NCBI GenBank assembly: GCA_001970855.1
Contig: LSSN01001707.1
Location: forward strand, 1 to 24,347
Source of the DNA: Smittium culicis
Taxonomy: Eukaryota > Kickxellomycota > Harpellomycetes > Harpellales > Legeriomycetaceae
DNA length: 24,347 bases
Direction of reading: 5' to 3'
Part shown: in pieces, positions 1-9,200 of the stretch
Numbering within the stretch: the first letter of the stretch is position 1
How the letters are laid out: each line of letters opens with the position of its first letter
The notes under the pieces: model-generated
Database searches by the model: none
What the model was told of the DNA's origin: nothing
What the model saw: only the letters and a program-made list of their open reading frames with translations
Program-made: the position numbers and the translations under genes

Positions 1-2125
1 ATTTAAACTGGTGCACAATATAAAAAACAAAAATATATAATATAGTGAGTTATATTTTGAGAAATAAATAAATTAAATTAGTTAAAAAAATTTAATTAAA
101 ACAACTTTAGATTCAACTGCACAATAAATTTATTGAAATAGCTAAATAATATTTAATTTTAAAGCAACATTCATTTATAAAAAGGAACATAATTCTGATG
201 CGTATAATACTCTATTTCTTTTGAGAGAAATATTCGTACAAGTCATGAGAACTTACGATATACATTTAAATTATAAAAATAATTAACTTCGAGCCACATT
301 TTTGTTTATTTATAAAATAATTAAAATTTCTCATCATTTATAGCTATTTAAATCGATCCGATTATTTCAATGAATTCAATATTATAATGAAGAAAAATAT
401 TAGTTTTTTAAAGCTAAAAAAATATCATATTATTCTATGAAAAACTTTTACTATTTGTATTATCAATCATGATATAATTAAAGAAAGTAATATCAACTCA
501 AAATAATATACTCGAATTTATTTACTAAAATTTGAAATTATTATTGTTTTATAAGATTTTTCTAATTACTATAATAATTAATATTAAATTAAGCAAAACT
601 TGAGCTTATTTTCCTAAAAATAAGAATAAGAATAAATTTGACTATGCATGTAGAGTTTTTTTTATAAATTTATCCCTATAATTTTGAATATTGAAGTAAA
701 CTATACAATTGTTTTATTTCATTCATTAATAGTATTTAATTATTCATAATTATAGTTATTTTAATTGATTTTTACATATGGTAAATTAGCTTAATATTTG
801 TAAAATGTATAAGGTTCTATTTAATTTCTAAATATAAAAAAAAATTAGCGTTGTGAAAATGTAATTATCTGTTAAAAAATTAAAATTTCAATAAACTGAA
901 TAAATTTTATATTTAATTAAAATTCTAATAATAGTACTTACTTTTTAAATCGTATTTGGTTTTGTTAAATTTTAAATTCTGTAAGATGGATTAAATGCAA
1001 ACAAATCTTTAGTAGAAATAAAATTTTTTTATTTTAGCCATTAAAAATTGTATATTAGAAATAGCCAAATAGTCAATTTCTTAATGTGAAGAAAAAATGA
1101 TAAAAATGCTTATATTTTTATTCTAAACACAAAATTCATTCATCAAATATATTATTATAAACATTAAAAAAATATATTCACCAATATCGAAAATTTTCAT
1201 TTTGAATATCTCTGAAATTCAGTAATAATATAATATAATATTTAATTTAATATAATTTAATTTAATACAGTATAATTAATTACTATTTTTATACATTATG
1301 ATTATAATTTTTACTGTGATTATATAAATATCTTTCTACATAGAAATCTAGAAAATATAAAATATATCAAATATTATATAAAAAAAACAGCATTTTATAC
1401 TATTCTATTAATATTTAAATACTCAATTTTGTATAAAGATATTATTAAAGCTATAAAAAATGAATAAAGCATTTAAAAAAAATTTTTTTATGAGATAAAA
1501 ATATGATTTCTCTGAGATCTAATAATTAAACTGTGAAAATTTGGGAATCTTCACCTTAATAATAAAAATATGATAGTATATAAATTTTTTTTAAAAAAAA
1601 AGGAGAGATGGAAACAGAAACTTTTATGTACATGAAAAATTAACTAATAAATGTAATTTATTAAATTCATCGCTAAAATGTGCTATTTAGCTAATAAAAG
1701 TTAACTTGTAATGTTTATAATTCTCTATTTTGGAAATAGATAAATGGTAAAAATTAACAATTATTATATTTTTCAACTTAATTAAATTAGAATAAATAAA
1801 AATTCTTGTATAAAGCATTAATAGCATGAAATGTTAAATATTAATTCGCTTAAACCAAATTTTATTCTGATATATATATTGATAATAATTTTTTTGATAT
1901 ACGCGAATATAGAGAAATGATTTTATATACAACTCGCGCAATAATTAATAAATTTTGGTAATAAATAAATTAATAAATAATAATTTTTTTTTAAATATTT
2001 AATTATTAAAAAATCTCAAATCTAAATTTGCGCAGAAAGGGGTAATATTATAGCAGTTAAATTTTGCGGAGCTACAGTTTTCAACTATATTTATCTAAAA
2101 TAAAGCATAAATATAATTATAATAT

Positions 2126-2199
2126 TTCCGAGTTACGGAAAATATCAATAAAATGTAGTAAATATTTTAGGTAATCCAAATAAGATTACCTAAATATTT
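2126..2199. repeat. Two adjacent inverted repeats (hairpins)
   Basis: The first is TTCCG (2126-2130), 5-base loop, CGGAA (2136-2140). The second has arms at 2160-2176 and 2184-2199 around a 7-base loop; the inner part GGTAATC/GATTACC is perfect and the outer part pairs AAATATTTTA with TAAATATTT, with one extra T. A hairpin of about 16 bp is well beyond the short AT palindromes seen elsewhere in this tract. Its function is unknown. Confidence 0.5.
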
Positions 2200-2280
2200 A
2201 TAAATATAAATAAACTCTTGATGAAAAAAGATATAGGTTTTAATTACTTATTACGGAGACATTCGAAATAACCGAATACA

Positions 2281-2390
2281 GATAAAACACCAAAACAAAA
2301 AAAAAACAAGGGAAAATACAAAAAAATAGAAATAAGAAAATAAACAAATGAAAAGACATAAAAAGAAAAAAAATGGAATGGAAAAGAACA
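2281..2390. repeat. A-rich, T-poor tract
   Basis: This is a strand-asymmetric, strongly adenine-rich segment with scattered G and C and few T. It differs from the surrounding DNA, which mixes A and T. It runs directly into the perfect palindrome CACCAAAATTTTGGTG at 2389-2404. Confidence 0.5.
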
Positions 2391-2404
2391 CCAAAATTTT
2401 GGTG
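2389..2404. repeat. 16-bp perfect palindrome
   Basis: CACCAAAATTTTGGTG is fully self-complementary. It sits at the right edge of the A-rich tract. Role unknown. Confidence 0.6.
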
Positions 2405-3240
2405 ATAAAAACAAAACCCCTAAAAAACTTTTGAACTTGTAATTTTGAATTAATTAAAATAATTTAATAACTTTGACTCTAATATCTCTTACTATTCGTT
2501 TAGTATAAAATTAAATAAATAAACTTGTTAGCTGTCATTCTTTTTAATCGTTTAAAAAAAACGTATTAATTTGTAAAAAAATAATAATTCTATAGAGTAA
2601 CTAATAGCGTGACAAAAAAATAAAATTTTAGCATCATTAGCAAATAAAAAATTACTAGATATATCAATTGCGTAGCACACATTTAAATGTACATTAAAAA
2701 TAGTTGAAGAAATTAAATATACAGCTTCGAAATGTATTTTAAAAATTTTGATAAAAATTGGATCTAAAGGTGATAAATTAAATTCAAATAAGATTTTTTT
2801 CAACAAATATTAATTGTTAATTAGTGAGTCATACTGAATTTAGGTGATTATGAATTCTCGACAAAAAAATAAATATACTATTAATTGAATTATAAGCATT
2901 TATTGAATGATAATATGTAGTAACAATGATAGTCGAAAAAAAATATCAATAATAGATAATTTATAAAACTAGAATAAATGGCCATTCAATATTAAAATAA
3001 AACTAAAATAAGATAGGAAAGATACGGAAAGCAGCTATTGCTCATATAACTTGACATATTAAATTTATCAGTAAAAAATTTACTAGTTCATTGGTAAGAT
3101 CGAAATTATTTTGAGAACGAAAAAAGGCGACAAAGTAAGATTTGACAGAAAATAATTAAAGCCTCGAAGAGAGTTGAATGCACGGGTAAGAAGTACTAAA
3201 ATTAAGTTCAGCAAGCTTGAAAACAAATATATTGAGAGGT

Positions 3241-3245
3241 AAAAA
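3241..3245 (-). terminator. RNA polymerase III T-run terminator
   Basis: Five A on the plus strand read as TTTTT on the minus strand, four bases after the discriminator base of tRNA-Ala. No run of four or more T occurs within the three tRNAs or in the two spacers, so this is the first terminator that a transcript starting upstream of tRNA-Ile would meet. Confidence 0.7.
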
Positions 3246-3248
3246 TAA

Positions 3249-3321
3249 TGGAGAACCAGGGTATCGATCCCTGTGCCTCACACATGCTAAGCGTGCGCTC
3301 TACCATTTGAGCTAGATCCCC
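3249..3321 (-). tRNA. tRNA-Ala (anticodon AGC)
   Basis: This is a 73-base cloverleaf. The acceptor stem is GGGGATC/GTTCTCC with discriminator A. The D arm is GCTC/GAGC, the anticodon stem CACGC/GTGTG has loop TTAGCAT (anticodon AGC), and the T stem is CAGGG/CCCTG. The acceptor has one T-T mismatch at pair 6-67. The T loop reads ATCGATA, so base 54 is A rather than the usual T; the B box is correspondingly off consensus. No CCA is encoded, as is normal in eukaryotes. It is the last gene of a three-tRNA array, 7 bases after tRNA-Asp. Confidence 0.92.
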
Positions 3322-3328
3322 ATTTGAA

Positions 3329-3400
3329 CTCTCGGACCGGGAATTGAACCCGGGTCGCCAATGTGACAGACTGGAATACTCACCACTATACTATCCGAGA
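3329..3400 (-). tRNA. tRNA-Asp (anticodon GTC)
   Basis: This is a 72-base cloverleaf. The acceptor stem TCTCGGA/TCCGAGA is fully paired with discriminator G. The D arm is GTAT/GTAT with G-T pairs. The anticodon stem CCAGT/ATTGG carries loop CTGTCAC, giving anticodon GTC. The T stem is CCGGG/CCCGG with loop TTCAATT. It is the middle gene of the array, 4 bases after tRNA-Ile and 7 bases before tRNA-Ala. Confidence 0.95.
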
Positions 3401-3404
3401 TATC

Positions 3405-3478
3405 TGCTCACTACAGGGGTCGAACCTGTGACCTTGGCGTTATTAGCACCACGCTCTAACCAACTGAGCTAAGCAAGC
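3405..3478 (-). tRNA. tRNA-Ile (anticodon AAT)
   Basis: This is a 74-base cloverleaf. The acceptor GCTTGCT/AGTGAGC is paired with two G-T pairs; discriminator A. The D arm is GCTC/GAGC, the anticodon stem TGGTG/CGCCA has loop CTAATAA (anticodon AAT), and the T stem is ACAGG/CCTGT with loop TTCGACC. The A box (TAGCTCAGTTGG) matches consensus, and the B box differs from consensus at one base. It is the first gene of the array, so its promoter may drive all three. A transposon-like repeat end (3519) lies 40 bases upstream. Confidence 0.95.
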
Positions 3479-3518
3479 TGATTTTTTCGCTGCAATGTTT
3501 TAATTTTGATAGTGTGTA

Positions 3519-3562
3519 TTAAACCTTTCACAGATAGTAGACCATCTTTGATCTACAAAATA
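3519..3562 (+). repeat. Dispersed 44-bp repeat, copy 1 (TTAA plus piggyBac-like end)
   Basis: This segment matches 22281-22324 at 36 of 44 positions. It starts TTAA, then ACCTTTCACAG, then an imperfect hairpin (GTAGA...TCTAC, arms 3537-3541 and 3552-3556). Six of the eight differences between copies are transitions. TTAA target sites followed by CCY are the hallmark of piggyBac-superfamily ends (established knowledge); here the first C has become A. The homology itself is directly visible; the transposon assignment is inference. Confidence 0.75.
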
Positions 3563-4149
3563 CAGCAAACTGCAATCAATAAAATCTCGAAACACAATTA
3601 AGTATCGACTTGCTGCAAAAAATTTTTTGTTAGGTGTTTTATTTAAATTTTATTAAAAACAATCAAGGAAATTATTAGAATCAAATCTATCTTCAACAAT
3701 ATGAGAATCATGAGGCTTTTTTATACTAAAATAATATCGAGCTTTTCAGCTATCTTTGGTTGCGTTTCTATACTCTCACTATACATTCATACATTCATAC
3801 TTAAATACATTAAGTTATATCTAATCTTAATTCAAATTTACTTATTAACCATAAAATACATAATAAAGTTCTCCTGCATAAAGATTTCATCAACTTTGGT
3901 ATTAGATTAAAATTCCTTTGTATAAAGAGAAATCTAATATCTTAGATTAAGATGGATATTCTTTGTGTAAAGAACATAGCTTGAACTATATTGATGATAC
4001 CCCCTTGTACAAAACTAGATTTTTTTTTTATTAAATTAAAATGTTTTCATAACCATTTGACACTGTATAATAGAAAAAATTATTTAAACCCATCAATTAC
4101 TTGCTAACAAATAAACCCGCTTTTTAAAAGAGCTTTTGACAGCAAAGGG
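3523..4149. mobile_element. Candidate non-autonomous piggyBac-like element
   Basis: The left end is TTAA-ACCTTTCACAG (3519-3533). The right end is GCAAAGGG-TTAA (to 4153), so a 627-bp body lies between two TTAA sites, with outer tips NCCTTT/AAAGGG in inverted orientation. The inverted match is only about six bases. Inside are imperfect repeats (two copies of a TTAGATTAA...TTTGTRTAAAG unit around 3899-3979) with small hairpins, and no transposase is recognisable. A 69-codon ATG frame at 3701-3910 is a low-complexity hydrophobic string that I do not call a gene. The right boundary is the weak point. Confidence 0.35.
3931..3948. repeat. 7-bp-stem hairpin between two imperfect repeat units
   Basis: AATCTAA, 4-base loop, TTAGATT. 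It separates two imperfect direct copies of a roughly 35-bp unit (about 3899-3933 and 3942-3979), each containing a CTTTGTRTAAAG palindrome. It lies inside the candidate transposable element. Confidence 0.5.
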
Positions 4150-4153
4150 TTAA

Positions 4154-7100
4154 TAGCATTATTATGCTTCAAGAAAAAGCATTTCATGCTATTTCATACT
4201 ATTTATAGCAGCTAGAGCGATGAATGAAGTCTGCTGAAGAATTATTTATAAAATTTTTTACCAAATTTTTAATGCGCTTTTAAATTATAAACAAAAAGCT
4301 TGCTGAAGAAAAGTTGCGTATTATTTCTAGGTACCTAGTTTTTTCTTTTACTGTTGCTGCTGCTTCTTCTTTTTTTGCTATTTATAGGCCATAAAATTCT
4401 ATTTTAAATGCTACCAGCAAATACTAAGCTATATAAATGCAATTTCAAACAAGTGCGTAAATTTTTCTAAGCAAATTTAATAGCTAGCATAAAAAGCTCC
4501 GCTTCTAAGGTCCCCGCATATATACAATTTCAGAAACCATAATTTACATCATTAAGATGGGTTAGTATAAGATTTATACACAGTACTACCATATGCTATG
4601 CTCAATTTTATTTACTCGCAATTTATTATATACAATATTCTAGACTAAAAAAAATTGCGAAAGAATAAAATGCAATTTTTGCTAAAAAAGAATGCACTTT
4701 TGAAAATGAAATATATCATAAGCTGCTCTCGTACATAATCTCAACTATGTCTATAGTACTCTTATTTTCAAAAAAGTTATGGGTTTATAAACAAGTAGGT
4801 CACATATATTACAATTTTAAAACACATGGAGATATATAATGGTATTCCAAATGGTAAAATACTATTTTCCCCAGGAAATAAATTCCTACAAATTTTGTCT
4901 GTATTAAAGTAGAAAATAGAATATTTTCAAACTATGCAAGATTGTGCCTAAGATCTAAAACTTCAATATATGCTATAGATAATCATATATCGAAACTTGT
5001 AGCACCGTCATACGATATCAACAGCTATACAATAGCACTTTTTTTGACAGCTCACTTATCCGGCCTTATTCATATATTTGAATTCAGAAGTTCCAGCAAC
5101 GAAAGCAAATATTTTAGGTATTTAAATTTAAATGGTAGTTTAGTGTAGTTTCTGAGTCGGCAAAAAATATTTAAATAGCTGATTATAGTCTATAGTGCAA
5201 GTTATTGAGGAAATTTCGACTTAAATTTTTATACTAGATTGTAAAAATGTCAATACAGATGGTTTACCATTTAATTATGTTAGCTTGCAGTATTTTATTT
5301 TTTGATTTTTGAAAATGAATCTAGCTTAATTTTATTTAACCTTTATTTATATTTTTTATTAGCGTCATCACAGATTTAGAGATGTTAGCTTGGATATAAC
5401 TCTATTTTATTCATTTATGGTAAGTTTTATTTAAGTAATATTAGAAAATAGTGAATATTATGTCTTTGAGTTATTGAATATTTGGAACCGAATTATTATT
5501 CTATTTGATGCTCATCAAAATATATTAAAACTTAACACTAGGATATATTATATTTCTTTTTTATGAAGATTATTATATCCATTCCTCCACAAGTTGATTT
5601 GTTTAGAATAAATTGTGATTATGTATCCTACATATTATTTTTATTTATAATTTTGGTTTATTTTTGAATTAAAATGTTGCATGGATTTTTTTTACATTAA
5701 ACTATACGAAATAGTATATATGCTTTATTTAGTTAATTTTTACTAAATACACTAATTTTTTATTATAACTATAAGATTTAAATTATAGACTTTGTTTAAT
5801 TATTATAATTAAAAGCTAGTACTATTATCAATTTTATTGAGCTTAGAGCTATTTCTGTATTGCCATCACAAAATTTTTGCATAAAGCAAAAATTTATTTA
5901 ATTATCACTAATTTTTTTTTGTTTTAAAATTACAGTTGTCAGCTAATATTTATTATGCCTCTATCAAATTAATTTAAAATCGAAACAATACTAGAAACTA
6001 GCTATAATAAAAATCACTGGCGTTAGTAATAACTTAATAATATTTTTATTTCAAAATCAATTTCTAAATATCATAAATTTTGTTCTTACCAAAAATATTT
6101 GAATTTGTGAGATTCTTTTGAGATATCCAGTATTATTTATTAAAATTTTCCTGAAATTCGAATTTTAATTTGACTAATAAATTATACTATAATATTCTAT
6201 CAAATGAATAATTCATCTTATAAAATAAAAATACAAAAGTACTATTAGTAAATTTAATTCCAGGAAAAATATTTCATTCTCAAATTAAGAATTTCCTATA
6301 CATCTATTTTTTTTGAGGTATATTTTTAACGTAAATATTTTTCTAGGATATACTGAAGAAAAAGTATTTAATTATAGGATATAATATACTGCTAAAATTA
6401 TATCAAGCATAAAATAAAACTAGAATTTAATAGTGAGGTCTACAATTATTTTTTGGCTTTTAAAATAAAACCTAAGACATATAATCTTATCAAGATAATG
6501 CATATTATTATATTGAATTAAGAATTTAAATGGTACTACCTTCATAAAAAAATATTCATCTCCAGTATATTTACTAATTATAATCGCTTTGAATATATAT
6601 GTGGAATTTCTGAAGAGAAATTCCAAAAAATCAACATATAGACCTATAATGATACTTGTTTAAAGTTACCATGAATTTATTTAAGAAAGATTTTACAAAG
6701 AGATAGATCGTAATTTACACCAAATATAAGGAATCTTATTCTAAAAAGAACTTTTATAACAGAATTAAATAAGTTAATAGAGCATAATAAAATTCAAATT
6801 TAGATAGGATAAATAAATTAATCAAATAAAAAGAGATTACAAAAGAGTTTAGTTATCACAATATCGAATATATAAAACACTCATATCTAAATAAATCATC
6901 ATACAATGGGAATACCATGTTCAAATTTTATTACAAAAAGAAAAAGTATCCGAACCCATAAAAAAAAATACAACTAAGGATATAATTAAAATTCATTAAA
7001 AAATTATTTTAATCTACTAAATAAACTTTTATTTCTTTTATGTGAACATTTAAAAATACTGAAACTAACTAAAGACATTAATTCTTTTATTAGTTTCATT

Positions 7101-7314
7101 TATTTTCTTTCTCTTAATTTTTTCACAATATTATTAACCTTAAATTTAAATAATAAATAATAAAAAATAAAAAATAAAAAATAAAAATTCATAAAATATA
7201 ACTATACTAAACAAAAATACATATTACTCTAAATCCTGCCAATGTTTTATTTTTACTATTCAAAAAACTTATTTTAATCTATGATGTCATAGAATTCGTC
7301 TAATTTTAGTTAAG
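4154..7314. other. AT-rich gene-free tract
   Basis: No gene is recognised. A short CTG/CTT triplet run lies at 4351-4370, and a period-7 microsatellite at 7161-7187. A frame open from 4882 to 5148 (plus) has a mixed, protein-like composition, but it lacks an ATG near its start and its length is within chance expectation for this base composition, so it is not called. Confidence 0.5.
7161..7187. repeat. Microsatellite (TAAAAAA)n
   Basis: Three perfect copies of TAAAAAA are followed by TAAAAA. It lies in low-complexity AT-rich DNA about 130 bases before the GC-rich island. Confidence 0.85.
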
Positions 7315-7391
7315 GTGGTGATAAGTTGCAGGTAAAAGCCAAAACTTCAAAAGGCCGCATTACTTTGCGAAAGAAGTCTTCCCCTGACCAC
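7315..7391 (+). ncRNA. Candidate box C/D snoRNA-like element
   Basis: A roughly 95-base island of near-balanced composition (about 7311-7405) stands out in very AT-rich DNA. It has a C-box-like GTGATAA (7318-7324; consensus RTGATGA, one mismatch), a D box CTGA (7384-7387) 59 bases later, and a possible terminal stem GTGG/CCAC flanking them exactly (7315-7318 with 7388-7391). Length and spacing fit box C/D snoRNAs. Against it, the unusual composition continues past the stem, and I could not identify a guide target. The alternative is a short coding exon: a basic 27-codon frame starts GTA-AAA at 7331 after TTGCAG and ends TAA at 7412. Confidence 0.25.
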
Positions 7392-7879
7392 GAAGAACCT
7401 CGACAAATATATTAATATTATGTATAAACGATATATTTATTCAATTTAAACTAGAGATTTTTTTTAATTCATTGCCTTTAACAAAAAAAACATTTTATAA
7501 TAGAGATTCATATCACTATGTAAAATTTTTCTGAATAAAAATTTTCGGATTTTTTAAAAGTTTATGCATATAATTCAATATATAATTTTATGCCAACTAA
7601 GATTTTATTTAACAAAATTTACATGTAATTTTAATTGTAGCATAAAAATTTTTATTAAATAAAATTCTTCATAAGCTATGAACTACAAATATCGGATAAT
7701 CATTTTATAGCGAAAAGGGCATATATAAAATTACTTGATAAAACAATAAAATATCAAAAAATTTATCTTTTTTTATAGATAATTACATTTAAAAAACGAA
7801 ATGAAAAAGATGAATTAACTTTTAAATTCCTCTAATATTATTATATACTAATAAAAATCCATTAAAATAATAACATACC
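7392..7879. other. AT-rich gene-free tract
   Basis: After the island ends at about 7405 the DNA returns to very low G+C. I see no gene or strong structure. Confidence 0.5.
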
Positions 7880-8199
7880 GAAAAATAGAGCTCTCTGTGT
7901 TGGGAATCTTCGCAATATATGATTCAATGTTAAATAAGGCAAGTTTAAGATTAAAATTATTCTCAAAAATATAAATTTTAACATTTTTACATTATTCATA
8001 AGTATGAATATATTATGGAACGGGGGCTAAATCAAAGATATATGAGCTTTATATTCTGAGAGTTTCAGAGATTTAAAATTGAGGAATTAAATAGTTAATT
8101 TTGGTATAAATAATGTTTTTTGAACATTTTTGCGCTCTCTAATATTTCTGGAGTAAATTTTTTTTATTTAAATCGATATAGGAAGTTTTCCATAGTTGG

Positions 8200-8227
8200 C
8201 AGTACTCTAGTGTTATGAGAAGTACTG
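8200..8227. repeat. 7-bp-stem inverted repeat
   Basis: CAGTACT (8200-8206), 14-base loop, AGTACTG (8221-8227). Role unknown; possibly chance. Confidence 0.3.
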
Positions 8228-9184
8228 TCTCATACGATATTAAACTGTGAAGACTTAAATTTATTTGAATTGTATTATCTGGTACTATTTTTTAGTGAAC
8301 GTGAATAAAAAATAGTATTATTTTTGCATTTATTATCATCCTATTTCTCAGTTAATTTTAGGTAACTTTTGAGAGTTTTGGCCGGAAAATTGTTTAAATA
8401 TTTATATAAAGGCATGAGCTAAATTATGTTTGCTCATTTTCTCTTATTTTTTTGGCACCATAAATTCATCGAATTTACATATTCAAATTTCCATAATTGA
8501 GAGCGTTAGATTCACTGATTTTTGACTTATAGACCTTCAATAAGTGCATTGCTGTAAATTAATAGCTTATTTCTTAGCCGATGATATGATGGGTAACTAA
8601 TTTGTAAAGGCATATGTGTTAAATTATTAAAGATATGCAACGGTTTTTCATTTATGGAATTAAAAAGGTGTTTGATTCCTCTAAACCTTTTTTTTATCAT
8701 ATTAGAAACTTTAATATTCTTTATTCTTAAGTTTTAAGCTTATTTTCTGGATAACATGTTCGCTAATATTCAGAAAATGCAGTAGCGTGACTAAAAATTT
8801 TTTTTTTCATTTATTTTAGTGAGCAAAAAAATTATATTGGGTTAGATAGCTGTATTTTGCATGGACAATTTGGTTATTTGAATTCCGTATAATGAAGTTT
8901 TTCAGGAAAAAAGCATAATCTAGTTTTTTTTTTTTTTGGTATAATAAAATCATTTGTCAATTTTAGGGAGACGGAGATAATTTATGGTCATATTAATTGG
9001 TATTTTTGATATGAAAATCTCACAGTGAGAATTAATATCTTGGATTGTTATAGATTAACTCAATTTATAACTAAGAAATAACAGGCAAAAGGGTTGGGAT
9101 TCACAGTTCGGTATAATAATTTTCATTTTTTATTTTCCATAATACCTGACAAAGTGTTAGAGGTACTAAGAGTGGTTAGATTTT

Positions 9185-9200
9185 ATTAAAAGCTTTTAAT
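9185..9200. repeat. 16-bp perfect palindrome
   Basis: ATTAAAAGCTTTTAAT is fully self-complementary. It is isolated and has no visible context. Confidence 0.4.

Larger units (their letters stand above)
1..3240. other. AT-rich gene-free tract
   Basis: I see no credible gene here. G+C is very low (11 of the first 60 bases by count). The longest open frame (minus, 2552-2806) starts at TTG and encodes only Ile/Phe/Leu/Asn-rich low-complexity residues, as expected by chance in such DNA. The tract contains the hairpins at 2126-2199, an A-rich tract at 2281-2390 and a 16-bp palindrome at 2389-2404, listed separately. Confidence 0.6.

Noticed and set aside
3701..3910. 69-codon ATG frame with hydrophobic content
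   Set aside because: It is an Ile/Leu/Tyr-rich string typical of translated AT-rich DNA, lying inside the candidate transposable element, with no domain.
4882..5148. Plus-strand frame of 88 codons with mixed composition
   Set aside because: It lacks an ATG in its first part and has no known domain. Similar lengths are expected by chance across the window.
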